Origin: Alphaproteobacteria bacterium
GTDB lineage: Bacteria; Pseudomonadota; Alphaproteobacteria; Rhodobacterales; Rhodobacteraceae
Reading direction: 5' to 3'
Assembly (NCBI GenBank): GCA_024277955.1
Contig: JAJRUE010000321.1
Span: forward strand, 1-7,888
Length of the DNA stretch: 7,888 bases
Part shown: positions 1 through 5,777 of the stretch, piece after piece
How the letters are laid out: every line of letters begins with the position of its first letter
How positions within the stretch are numbered: the first letter of the stretch is position 1
Program-made: the position numbers and the translations under genes
The notes under the pieces: generated by a model
Told to the model about the DNA's origin: nothing
The model's input: the letters and a program-made list of their open reading frames with translations, nothing else
Database searches by the model: none

Positions 1-1923
1 ACCGACAACATCGGCAGCGCCGCCGAAGCGAACCAGTCGTTCGAGATCACCCGTTCAGGCCGGATCGAAATCGATGGCCCGGGCGGGCGCGCCTGGCAGA
101 TCACGGCGCTTGCTGACCTGCCCCCCGAAATCGTCGTTCAGGCCGCGGTCGAACGCAACCCGGCGGGCGAATTGCGGGTGCCATTCGTTGCCAGCGACGA
201 CTATGGGGTCGAAGCCGGCTGGGCCGAGATCGCGCTGGCGCCCGGCGCGGTGGATCGCCGCTATGGGCTGAAACCCGACCCCGAGCCGTGCGAAAAGATC
301 ACGCTGGACCTGCCGATCACGGTGGCGGGCGACCGGCGCAACTTCAGCGAAACGCTGGTCGAAAACCTGGCGCAGCACCCCTGGGCCGGGCTGCCGGTCA
401 CGCTGACGTTGTTCGTGCGCGATGCCGCCGGGCAGGTGGGGCAATCCGCGCCGCAGCAGATCGACCTGCCGGGGCGGCGGTTCTTTGACCCGCTGGCGGC
501 GGCGCTGGTGGAACAACGCCGCGATCTGTTGTGGAACCGCGCCAACGCCGGGCGCGTGGCCCGGATCCTGCGCGCCGTCAGCAACCGCCCGGAAGACATC
601 TTCACCTCGGACCCGGCCTATCTGAAGCTGCGGGTGGCGATCCGGCGGCTCGAGGCGGCTGCGGCGGCGGGGCCGCTGGACGATGCGATGGTGCAGGAAA
701 TCGCGGGCGCGCTGTGGGATGTGGCGGTGAGCCTGGAAGACGGCAATCTGGCCGACGCGCGCGAACGGCTGCGCCAGGCCCAGGAACGGCTGCAGCAGGC
801 GATGCGGGACGGGGCTTCGGACCAGGAGATCGCCAAGCTGATGGACGAGCTGCGCCAGGCGATGCGGGACTACATTCAGCAACTGGCGCAGCAGCAGAGC
901 GGCCAGCAGGATCAGCAGGCCCAGGGCCAGGATCAGATGGAGATCACCCAGGACCAGCTTCAGCAGATGATGGACCGGATCCAGGAATTGATGGAGCAGG
1001 GCCGGATGAGCGAGGCGCAACAATTGCTCGAGGCGCTCAACCAGATGATGCAGAACCTGCAGGTGACCCAGGGCGGGCCGGGTCAGCAAAGCCCCGGCCA
1101 GCAGGCGCTGGAAGGGCTGGCCGACACGCTGCGCCAACAGCAGGGGCTGAACGAGGATACCTTCAACGACCTGCAGCGCCGGGCCGATGGGCAGCAGGAC
1201 GGCAACGATGGCGCGCAGCCGGGCAACGGGCGGCAGGGCCAGGACGGCCAGCAGGATCAGCCCGGCGAGAGCGGTCAGGATGGTGGCCAGGACGGTGCCC
1301 GGGACGGGGCCCGGGATGGGGGCCAGAGCGGGGGCCAGAGCAGGGGTCGGGACCGCGCTCAGGACCGTCCGGGAGGGCAGGGCAACCAGCCCGGACAGGG
1401 CCAGGGGCGCGGCGCCGGCAGCGACCCGGCGCAAGGGCTTGCCCAGCGCCAGCAGGCGCTGCGCGACCGGCTGGGTGAACAGGCCGACCGGTTGTCGGGG
1501 GCGGGCACCCCCCAAGGCGATGCGGCGCGCGAAGCGCTGCGCCGGGCCGAACGCGCGATGAAAGGGGCCGAACAGGCGCTGCGCGACGAAAATTTCGCCG
1601 GTGCGCTGGACAGCCAGGCCGAGGCGCTCGAGGCGCTGCGCGACGGCATGCGGGAAATCGCCCGGCAGATGGCGCAGCAGCAGGGCCAGCGCGATGGGCA
1701 GCAGGGCCGGGCCGGGCAGGCAGCCGGTGGCGGTCAGCGTGACCCGCTCGGGCGCGACAGCGGCGCCTCGGGGCGGATCGGCACCGATGACCAGCTGTTG
1801 CAGGGCGAAGATGTCTATCGCCGGGCCCGCGAACTTCTGGACGAGATTCGGCGGCGGTCGTCGGATCAGGAACGCCCCAAGGACGAACGCGACTATCTGA
1901 AAAGACTGCTCGACAGGTTCTGA
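1..1923 (+). CDS. DUF4175 / TIGR02302 family envelope protein, C-terminal part (5' end outside window)
   Basis: The frame is open from base 1 to the TGA at 1921-1923, giving 640 residues with no start, so the gene begins upstream; the TTG at 172 is internal. Family members are roughly 850 residues, with two or three membrane helices near the N-terminus and a long Gln/Gly-rich part predicted outside the membrane, so the missing part should hold the membrane segments. Visible in order: a beta-rich region (residues about 1-165, with a DDYGVEAGWAEI segment); a conserved helical block (about 169-201, LLWNRANAGRVARILRAV); a helical coiled-coil-like block (237-299); a Gln-rich stretch (about 295-380); a Gly/Gln/Asp/Arg repeat tract (about 395-478); two more charged helices (480-565); and a conserved charged tail ending ERDYLKRLLDRF. 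The repeat tract and tail are why I assign the family. Molecular function is unknown. It converges on the zinc-ribbon gene across a terminator. Confidence 0.88.
   Translation, partial: TDNIGSAAEANQSFEITRSGRIEIDGPGGRAWQITALADLPPEIVVQAAVERNPAGELRVPFVASDDYGVEAGWAEIALAPGAVDRRYGLKPDPEPCEKITLDLPITVAGDRRNFSETLVENLAQHPWAGLPVTLTLFVRDAAGQVGQSAPQQIDLPGRRFFDPLAAALVEQRRDLLWNRANAGRVARILRAVSNRPEDIFTSDPAYLKLRVAIRRLEAAAAAGPLDDAMVQEIAGALWDVAVSLEDGNLADARERLRQAQERLQQAMRDGASDQEIAKLMDELRQAMRDYIQQLAQQQSGQQDQQAQGQDQMEITQDQLQQMMDRIQELMEQGRMSEAQQLLEALNQMMQNLQVTQGGPGQQSPGQQALEGLADTLRQQQGLNEDTFNDLQRRADGQQDGNDGAQPGNGRQGQDGQQDQPGESGQDGGQDGARDGARDGGQSGGQSRGRDRAQDRPGGQGNQPGQGQGRGAGSDPAQGLAQRQQALRDRLGEQADRLSGAGTPQGDAAREALRRAERAMKGAEQALRDENFAGALDSQAEALEALRDGMREIARQMAQQQGQRDGQQGRAGQAAGGGQRDPLGRDSGASGRIGTDDQLLQGEDVYRRARELLDEIRRRSSDQERPKDERDYLKRLLDRF
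1273..1368 (+). repeat. Degenerate 12-nt tandem repeat inside the DUF4175 coding region (8 units)
   Basis: Eight consecutive in-frame 12-nt units start at 1273 (for example GGTCAGGATGGT, GGCCAGGACGGT, GCCCGGGACGGG, GGCCAGAGCGGG). They encode four-residue units GQDG, GQDG, ARDG, ARDG, GQSG, GQSR, GRDR, AQDR. The later units are the most diverged. This is the core of the low-complexity tract, and because the unit is a multiple of three, copy-number changes would stay in frame. Confidence 0.8.
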
Positions 1924-1930
1924 GCGGCGC

Positions 1931-1949
1931 GCCGGCCCGCAGGGCCGGC
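1931..1949. terminator. GC-rich hairpin after the DUF4175 gene
   Basis: A perfect 8-bp stem GCCGGCCC/GGGCCGGC with a GCA loop lies 8 nt past the TGA at 1923. It has no T-run of its own and sits just before the palindrome at 1952-1971, so the two probably act together. Confidence 0.5.
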
Positions 1950-1951
1950 AC

Positions 1952-1973
1952 AAGGCGTTTGCAAACGCCTTTT
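1952..1973. terminator. Perfect 20-bp palindrome with T-run: likely intrinsic terminator between convergent genes
   Basis: AAGGCGTTTGCAAACGCCTT is a perfect inverted repeat, and the run continues to TTTT on the + strand, the layout of a Rho-independent terminator for the DUF4175 gene. The zinc-ribbon gene stops at 1978 on the opposite strand. Read leftward, the hairpin follows that stop by only a few bases but lacks a strong T-run beyond the stem, so it may work in both directions, more weakly for the - strand gene. Confidence 0.75.
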
Positions 1974-1977
1974 ACCC

Positions 1978-2952
1978 TCAGCCTTCGTTGCTGCCGCTGA
2001 TCTGATCGAGAAGCCCGGTCAGCTTGTCCACCGCCTTCAGCATGATCGAATCCAGCGCTTCGCGCAGGCCGTTGATCCAGTCGACATAGGCCGACAGCGC
2101 CGCCGCCGAAGACGGGACCGCATCGGCGATCTTCGGGGCGAATACATAGACAAGCGCCATGATCGAAAACAGCACGAAAGCCACCATGACCCCACGCCGG
2201 AACCCGGTCTGGCGGGCCTCGTCCGCGTTGGCCGCGCCGCCCCCGGCGCTGTCCGACGTGGCCGCCAGGGTCGAGTTGATTTCCTCGATATCCGGCAGCA
2301 GGTCGCGCCGGCTGTTTTCCGTCGCTTCGCCCGCGCCGCTTTCGCTTGCGCCGCCATCGGCCGCCTGGTCGTCGGGCGCGTGGGTCTGCGCGGCGCGTTC
2401 GTGGGTGGTGTCGTCGCCGGGGCGGTCCAGCCCCAGGTCGGGCTGAGTTTCCAGCCCGCCGGTCCTGGCGGCGCGCACCAGGGCTTCGCGTTCGGCCTCT
2501 TCGCGCAGGATGCTGGCGACCCCGTCATCCAGGGTGGATTGCCGGGCCGCCGGTTTGGGCGGCGTGACCGGGGTCTCTTCGGTCGGCGCCTCGCCGGCGG
2601 GCGTCGGCCCGGTTTCCGGCTTTGGCGCCGAGCCCGGCTGTTCGATGGCATCCACCAAGCCCTTTTCCCTGGCTGCTTCCCCGGCAGCGCCCTGCGCCGC
2701 CGGGGCCTGCGGAGCGGCGGCGGGTGTTTCAGGGGCCGGGGGGGTCCGCGGTTCCGGTTCGGGCTGTGGCCGATCCTGCGCAGCAGGCGCCGCGGTCCCG
2801 CCCTGCGAGAGGTCGGCTTCGGCTTCCTCGCGCGGTTGGCGCTGGAACCAGGTGTGGCCGCAATTCGAACATTGCACGTCACGCCCGCCGGTGGGGATGA
2901 CAGAGCCATCCACCTCGTACTGCGCACCGCAATTGGGACAAATCAACCGCAT
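1978..2952 (-). CDS. MJ0042-type zinc-ribbon, single-pass membrane protein
   Basis: This 324-residue protein starts with an MJ0042-type zinc ribbon: CPNC at 5-8 and CSNC at 28-31 supply four cysteines for one zinc ion, within the typical pattern of IxCPxCxxxY and HxW (H33, W35). A long Pro/Ala/Glu-rich segment (about 41-250) looks disordered. It carries two ordered-looking motifs: LDDGVASILREEAERE (141-156, amphipathic helix) and RDLLPDIEEINSTL (216-229). A membrane helix at about 254-272 follows FRRG, so the zinc ribbon should be cytoplasmic and the last 50 residues (helical, 284-320) periplasmic. The ATG at 2952 has GAGG 7 nt upstream (2960-2963). The gene diverges from ftsE. Its function is not established; zinc binding and topology are inferred from sequence. 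A regulatory or adaptor role near cell division is only a guess from position. Confidence 0.88.
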   Translation of the reverse strand: MRLICPNCGAQYEVDGSVIPTGGRDVQCSNCGHTWFQRQPREEAEADLSQGGTAAPAAQDRPQPEPEPRTPPAPETPAAAPQAPAAQGAAGEAAREKGLVDAIEQPGSAPKPETGPTPAGEAPTEETPVTPPKPAARQSTLDDGVASILREEAEREALVRAARTGGLETQPDLGLDRPGDDTTHERAAQTHAPDDQAADGGASESGAGEATENSRRDLLPDIEEINSTLAATSDSAGGGAANADEARQTGFRRGVMVAFVLFSIMALVYVFAPKIADAVPSSAAALSAYVDWINGLREALDSIMLKAVDKLTGLLDQISGSNEG

Positions 2953-3128
2953 CCTGCTACCTCAAAATCTTTTTCTGTCCGGCCCGCGCCTCTTTTGAAC
3001 GCTTTTTACCAGAAACCGCTTCGTTTTGCCGGGTTTTTAACAAAGTAAGCCAAACAATCCAAGCTTTTGCATACTGGCTGATTGAAACGCCGGTTCGCCT
3101 GAGGCAAAACTGTCGCGGCAGCAACAGG
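2953..3128. promoter_or_regulatory. Divergent intergenic region with candidate promoters for the zinc-ribbon gene and ftsE
   Basis: This spacer is visibly more AT-rich than its surroundings and must hold the start signals of both divergent units. For the - strand the best pair I find is TTGGAT (3057-3062) and TTAAAA (3035-3040), 16 bp apart. For the + strand it is TTGAAA (3082-3087) and a weak CAAAAC (3105-3110), 17 bp apart. Both are poor matches to consensus, so only the presence of a bidirectional promoter region is well supported, not the exact boxes. No terminator-like hairpin or RNA gene is evident here. Confidence 0.45.
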
Positions 3129-3812
3129 ATGAAATCCGGCGTGATTCAACTTTCAGATGTGTCGTATGGCTATGGCGGGGCAGACCTGCTGGATCGGGTC
3201 TCGCTTGGGCTGAAGCCGGGGTCGTTTCACTTTCTCACCGGCCCGTCCGGCGCGGGCAAGACGACGTTTCTCCGGCTTTGCTACATGGACCTGAAACCCA
3301 GCGGCGGCAAGATTTCGCTGTTTGGCAAGGACGTGCGCGACATGAACCGCGACGACATCGCCCACACCCGCCGCCGGATCGGCGTCGTGCACCAGGATTG
3401 CCGGTTTCTCGACCATCTGAGCGTTGCCGAAAACATCGCGCTGCCGCTCGAAGTGGCCGACCGTGGCGACGAAGCGCAGAACCTGCGCGAACTGCTGGCC
3501 TGGGTCGGGCTGAGCGACCGCGACCGGGCCCTGCCGCCGGAACTGTCGGGCGGCGAACGGCAGCGCGCGGCGCTGGCGCGCGCGGTGATCATGTCGCCCG
3601 ACGTGGTGATCGCGGACGAGCCGACCGGGAACGTCGATTGGGAGATGTCGCAAAGGCTGCTGGCGCTGCTGGTCGAGCTGAACAAGATGGGCAAGACCAT
3701 CCTGATCGCCACCCACGATCTGAACCTGATCCGCGCGGCCAAGTCCCAGGTGTCGGCGCGGGTGCTGCGCATCCGCGACCGCGGCTTGCAACTGGCGGGG
3801 TCGGACCTGTGA
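3129..3812 (+). CDS. ftsE: Cell division ABC transporter ATP-binding protein FtsE
   Basis: FtsE is the cytoplasmic ATPase that pairs with FtsX at the septum; in studied bacteria the complex uses ATP to control peptidoglycan hydrolases during division. The 227 residues contain a complete ABC ATPase: Walker A GPSGAGKT (38-45), Q-loop Q89 in VVHQDCRFLDHLSVAENIALPL, signature LSGGERQ (139-145), Walker B VVIADEP (159-165) with E164, D-loop GNVD (167-170) and H-loop H196. Length is normal for FtsE, and the adjacent ftsX settles the subfamily. The start is uncertain. ATG at 3129 has no proper ribosome site. GTG at 3141 would give a protein beginning (M)IQLSDVSYGYGG, closer to usual FtsE N-termini, with AGGA (3126-3129) 11 nt upstream. 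The stop overlaps the ftsX start by 4 nt. Confidence 0.95.
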   Translation: MKSGVIQLSDVSYGYGGADLLDRVSLGLKPGSFHFLTGPSGAGKTTFLRLCYMDLKPSGGKISLFGKDVRDMNRDDIAHTRRRIGVVHQDCRFLDHLSVAENIALPLEVADRGDEAQNLRELLAWVGLSDRDRALPPELSGGERQRAALARAVIMSPDVVIADEPTGNVDWEMSQRLLALLVELNKMGKTILIATHDLNLIRAAKSQVSARVLRIRDRGLQLAGSDL

Positions 3813-4684
3813 GCGGGGCCCAGGCCCGCCCCCTGCGCGTCGTGCCGCCGTCGGGCTTTACCGCCCGGCTGACCCTGTTCACGGCCGGTGCGATGGCCTT
3901 CCTGGCGGTGTTTGCCTTGGCGCTATCGCTGGCGGCGGGGCGGATCGCCGACCGCTGGTCGTCGGAACTGGCGCGCGCGGCAACGGTGCGCATTTCGGCG
4001 CCGGCGGACCAGCTGGCGACCCAGACCGAAGCGGCCCTGCGGGTGCTCAGGGCGACGCCGGGCATTGCCTCGGTCCGGGTGCTGAGCCCGGCCGACGAAC
4101 GCGCCCTGCTGGAACCATGGTTCGGCCCCGACCTGCCGCTGGAAACGCTGCCGGTTCCCCGCCTGATCGAGCTTTCCGAAGCGACGCCGGGGTTCGATGC
4201 CGCCGGGCTGCGCCTGCGCCTGCAGGCCGAAGCGCCGGGGGCGGTGCTGGATGATCACAGCCGCTGGCGTCAGCCGCTGGTGGCGGCGGCGGACCGGTTG
4301 CGCCTGCTGGGGCTGGTGGCGATCGTGCTTATCGCAACCGCGACCGCCGCGATGATCACGCTGGCGGCCAATTCGGCGCTGGCGGCGAACGGCCAGGTGA
4401 TCGAGGTTTTGCGCCTGATCGGGGCGCGCGACGCCTATATCGCGCGCGCGTTCGTGCGCCGTTTCACGATGCGCGCCTTTGGCGGCGCGCTGGCCGGCAC
4501 CGCCTTGGGAATGCTGGCGGTTCTGGCGCTTCCGGGGCCGTCGGCCGAGGGCACCTTTCTGACCGGGCTCGGGTTTCAGGGGCTTGGCTGGTTCTGGCCG
4601 CTTTCGGTGCCGCCGCTGGCCGCGGTGGTCGCCTTTTTCTCGACCCGCATCGCCGCGTTTCGCACCTTGAGGAGGATCACCTGA
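3809..4684 (+). CDS. ftsX: Cell division protein FtsX (permease-like)
   Basis: FtsX is the membrane partner of FtsE; its outside loop recruits or activates cell-wall hydrolases. I start it at GTG 3809, which overlaps the ftsE stop (GTGA) and has GGGG 8 nt upstream; the open frame extends further left only as a shadow of ftsE. The 291 residues show the FtsX plan: cytoplasmic N-terminus, first membrane helix (about 22-43), an extracytoplasmic domain (about 45-160), then three helices near 165-186, 222-243 and 260-280. The segment VIEVLRLIGARDAYIARAF (197-215) between helices 2 and 3 is the hallmark loop that contacts the ATPase. No EnvC-like or other hydrolase-activator gene lies next to it here, so the extracytoplasmic partner is not visible. 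It ends one base into the acyltransferase start (TGATG). Confidence 0.93.
   Translation: MSGAQARPLRVVPPSGFTARLTLFTAGAMAFLAVFALALSLAAGRIADRWSSELARAATVRISAPADQLATQTEAALRVLRATPGIASVRVLSPADERALLEPWFGPDLPLETLPVPRLIELSEATPGFDAAGLRLRLQAEAPGAVLDDHSRWRQPLVAAADRLRLLGLVAIVLIATATAAMITLAANSALAANGQVIEVLRLIGARDAYIARAFVRRFTMRAFGGALAGTALGMLAVLALPGPSAEGTFLTGLGFQGLGWFWPLSVPPLAAVVAFFSTRIAAFRTLRRIT
4670..4675 (+). promoter_or_regulatory. Strong ribosome binding site of the plsC-type gene, inside the ftsX end
   Basis: A full AGGAGG lies 8 nt before the ATG at 4684 and within the last codons of ftsX. With the TGATG stop-start overlap, it supports efficient, translationally coupled expression of the acyltransferase and fixes its start. 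Confidence 0.8.
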
Positions 4685-5433
4685 TGGGCAAGGCAATCCA
4701 GTGGCTGAGGTCGGTTGTCTTCATCGCCCAGATGTATGTGGCGATGCCGCTCATGGCGGTATTTTTCGCGCCGTTTGCGATGTTTTCGCGCGACTGGGCT
4801 GTGCGCGCCGTGCGCAGCTATTGCAGCTACGTGCGCTGGTCGGCGTCCTGGATGGTCGGGCTAAGATCCGAAGTCCGCGGCGAGGCGCCCGCCGACGAGG
4901 TCATCGTCGCCGCCAAGCATCAGAGCTTTTTCGACATCATCATCATCGTCAGCGCCTGTCCGCGCCCCAAGTTCATCATGAAATCGCAGCTGAAATGGGC
5001 GCCGGTGCTGGGCTGGTATGCGCTGCGCATCGGCTGCGTGCCGGTGGACCGCGGCAAGCGCGGCGCGGCGATCGCCCAGATGAAAGAGGGTGTGAAAAAG
5101 AACCTGACCGATCCCGGCCAGCTGATCATCTACCCGCAGGGCACTCGCGTCGCGGCGGGGGCGCACAAGCCCTACAAGATTGGCACTGCGGTTCTGTATG
5201 AAGAGCTGGAAGAAGACTGCGTGCCGGCGGCGACGAATGTCGGGGTGTTCTGGCCGCGCCACGGTCTTTACCGCAAGCCGGGGCTGGCGGTGGTGGAATT
5301 CCTGCCGCGCATTCCGGCCGGCAAGCCCAAGGCCGAATTCATGGCCGAACTGGAAGAGGTGATCGAGACCAACTCGAACCGGCTGATGGCCGAAGCGGGT
5401 TTCGAACTGCCGCCCGCCCGGCCCCCCGCCTGA
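4684..5433 (+). CDS. plsC: 1-acyl-sn-glycerol-3-phosphate acyltransferase (PlsC family)
   Basis: This family transfers an acyl chain to lysophosphatidic acid to make phosphatidic acid, the precursor of membrane phospholipids, at the inner face of the cytoplasmic membrane. The 249 residues begin with a hydrophobic helix (about 10-33). The catalytic HX4D motif is HQSFFD (79-84, H79 and D84), followed by GCVPVDR (117-123), the arginine-containing block, and YPQGTR (150-155) in place of the usual FPEGTR. A later VPAATNVGVFWPR segment (180-192) fits the fourth block. Length matches PlsC. It overlaps ftsX by one base and is therefore almost certainly cotranscribed with ftsEX. The Glu-to-Gln change in motif III is the one deviation. 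The exact acyl acceptor cannot be told from sequence; other lysophospholipid or ornithine-lipid acyltransferases share these motifs, and a genome may have a second plsC. Confidence 0.85.
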   Translation: MGKAIQWLRSVVFIAQMYVAMPLMAVFFAPFAMFSRDWAVRAVRSYCSYVRWSASWMVGLRSEVRGEAPADEVIVAAKHQSFFDIIIIVSACPRPKFIMKSQLKWAPVLGWYALRIGCVPVDRGKRGAAIAQMKEGVKKNLTDPGQLIIYPQGTRVAAGAHKPYKIGTAVLYEELEEDCVPAATNVGVFWPRHGLYRKPGLAVVEFLPRIPAGKPKAEFMAELEEVIETNSNRLMAEAGFELPPARPPA

Positions 5434-5442
5434 CGGCAGGCC

Positions 5443-5505
5443 CGGCGGCACGGCCCGGTGGTCTGGCGCGGCGGCACGGCCCGGCGGTTGCGCGCGGTGG
5501 TCTGG
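5443..5505. repeat. Short interleaved direct repeats in the plsC downstream spacer
   Basis: CGGCGGCACGGCCCGG occurs exactly at 5443-5458 and 5469-5484. CGGTGGTCTGG occurs exactly at 5456-5466 and 5495-5505. They fill most of the 82-bp spacer between the convergent plsC and small-ORF stops. There is no T-run, so I see no standard intrinsic terminator here. Confidence 0.65.
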
Positions 5506-5515
5506 CCGGGGTCGG

Positions 5516-5725
5516 TCAGCCGGCGGTCAGCTTTTCCAGAACCGCCAGCGCGCGCTTTTCGGCGCGGCGGATGCGCACGGCGGTCAGAAACGCCTCTTCG
5601 AGGGTGGACGAAGACGACGCCATGACTTCGGCCATCGCCTTGATCAGCTTGTCGTCATCTGCGGTGCCGGGAACAGCCAGAGCCTTGCGGGCAAGGTCGT
5701 CGGCCACGGATTCGAGCATGTTCAT
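5516..5725 (-). CDS. Small conserved-looking protein of unknown function downstream of accA (69 aa)
   Basis: I do not recognise this family. The product would be 69 residues: an N-terminal acidic helix (MLESVADDLARKAL), a short hinge near PGTADDD (19-25), then two helices (26-37 and 41-66), the last rich in Arg, Lys and Glu. There is no signal peptide, membrane helix or cysteine, so it should be a soluble helical cytoplasmic protein. The ATG at 5725 is chosen because AGGAG (5735-5739 on the - strand) lies 9 nt upstream; a second ATG at 5719 would have a 15-nt gap. The longer open frame to 5935 is only a shadow of accA. It follows accA on the same strand after 52 bp without a clear terminator, so it is probably cotranscribed. 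Good ribosome site and natural composition argue that it is real. Confidence 0.7.
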   Translation of the reverse strand: MNMLESVADDLARKALAVPGTADDDKLIKAMAEVMASSSSTLEEAFLTAVRIRRAEKRALAVLEKLTAG

Positions 5726-5777
5726 GCGCCTGCGCTCCTGTCGTTCACGGGGGGATTTCCGGCAGCCGGTCCGGCGG

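Noticed and set aside
1180..1430. Repeat array considered as a CRISPR or other noncoding array
   Set aside because: The units are 12 nt, in frame, without unique spacers and lie inside an open coding frame.
55..1953. A 632-codon open frame on the - strand across the DUF4175 gene
   Set aside because: It is rich in Leu, Pro, Arg and Gln with no recognisable motif, as expected for the antisense of a GC-rich, Gln-rich gene. The + strand frame carries the conserved family blocks.
2346..3048. Open frames on the + strand opposite the zinc-ribbon gene
   Set aside because: They are antisense to the Pro/Ala-rich linker and have no motif; the - strand product has the zinc ribbon, membrane helix and a good ribosome site.
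3026..3051. Possible CtrA-type site (TTAA-N7-TTAA) upstream of ftsE
   Set aside because: Only one TTAA half-site (3037-3040) is present; the positions seven bases away on either side read TTGC and AGCC.
3278..3808. Upstream extension of the ftsX frame across ftsE
   Set aside because: That part is the shifted frame of ftsE with Arg/Pro/Gly-rich noise. The GTG at 3809 overlapping the ftsE stop gives the normal FtsX length.
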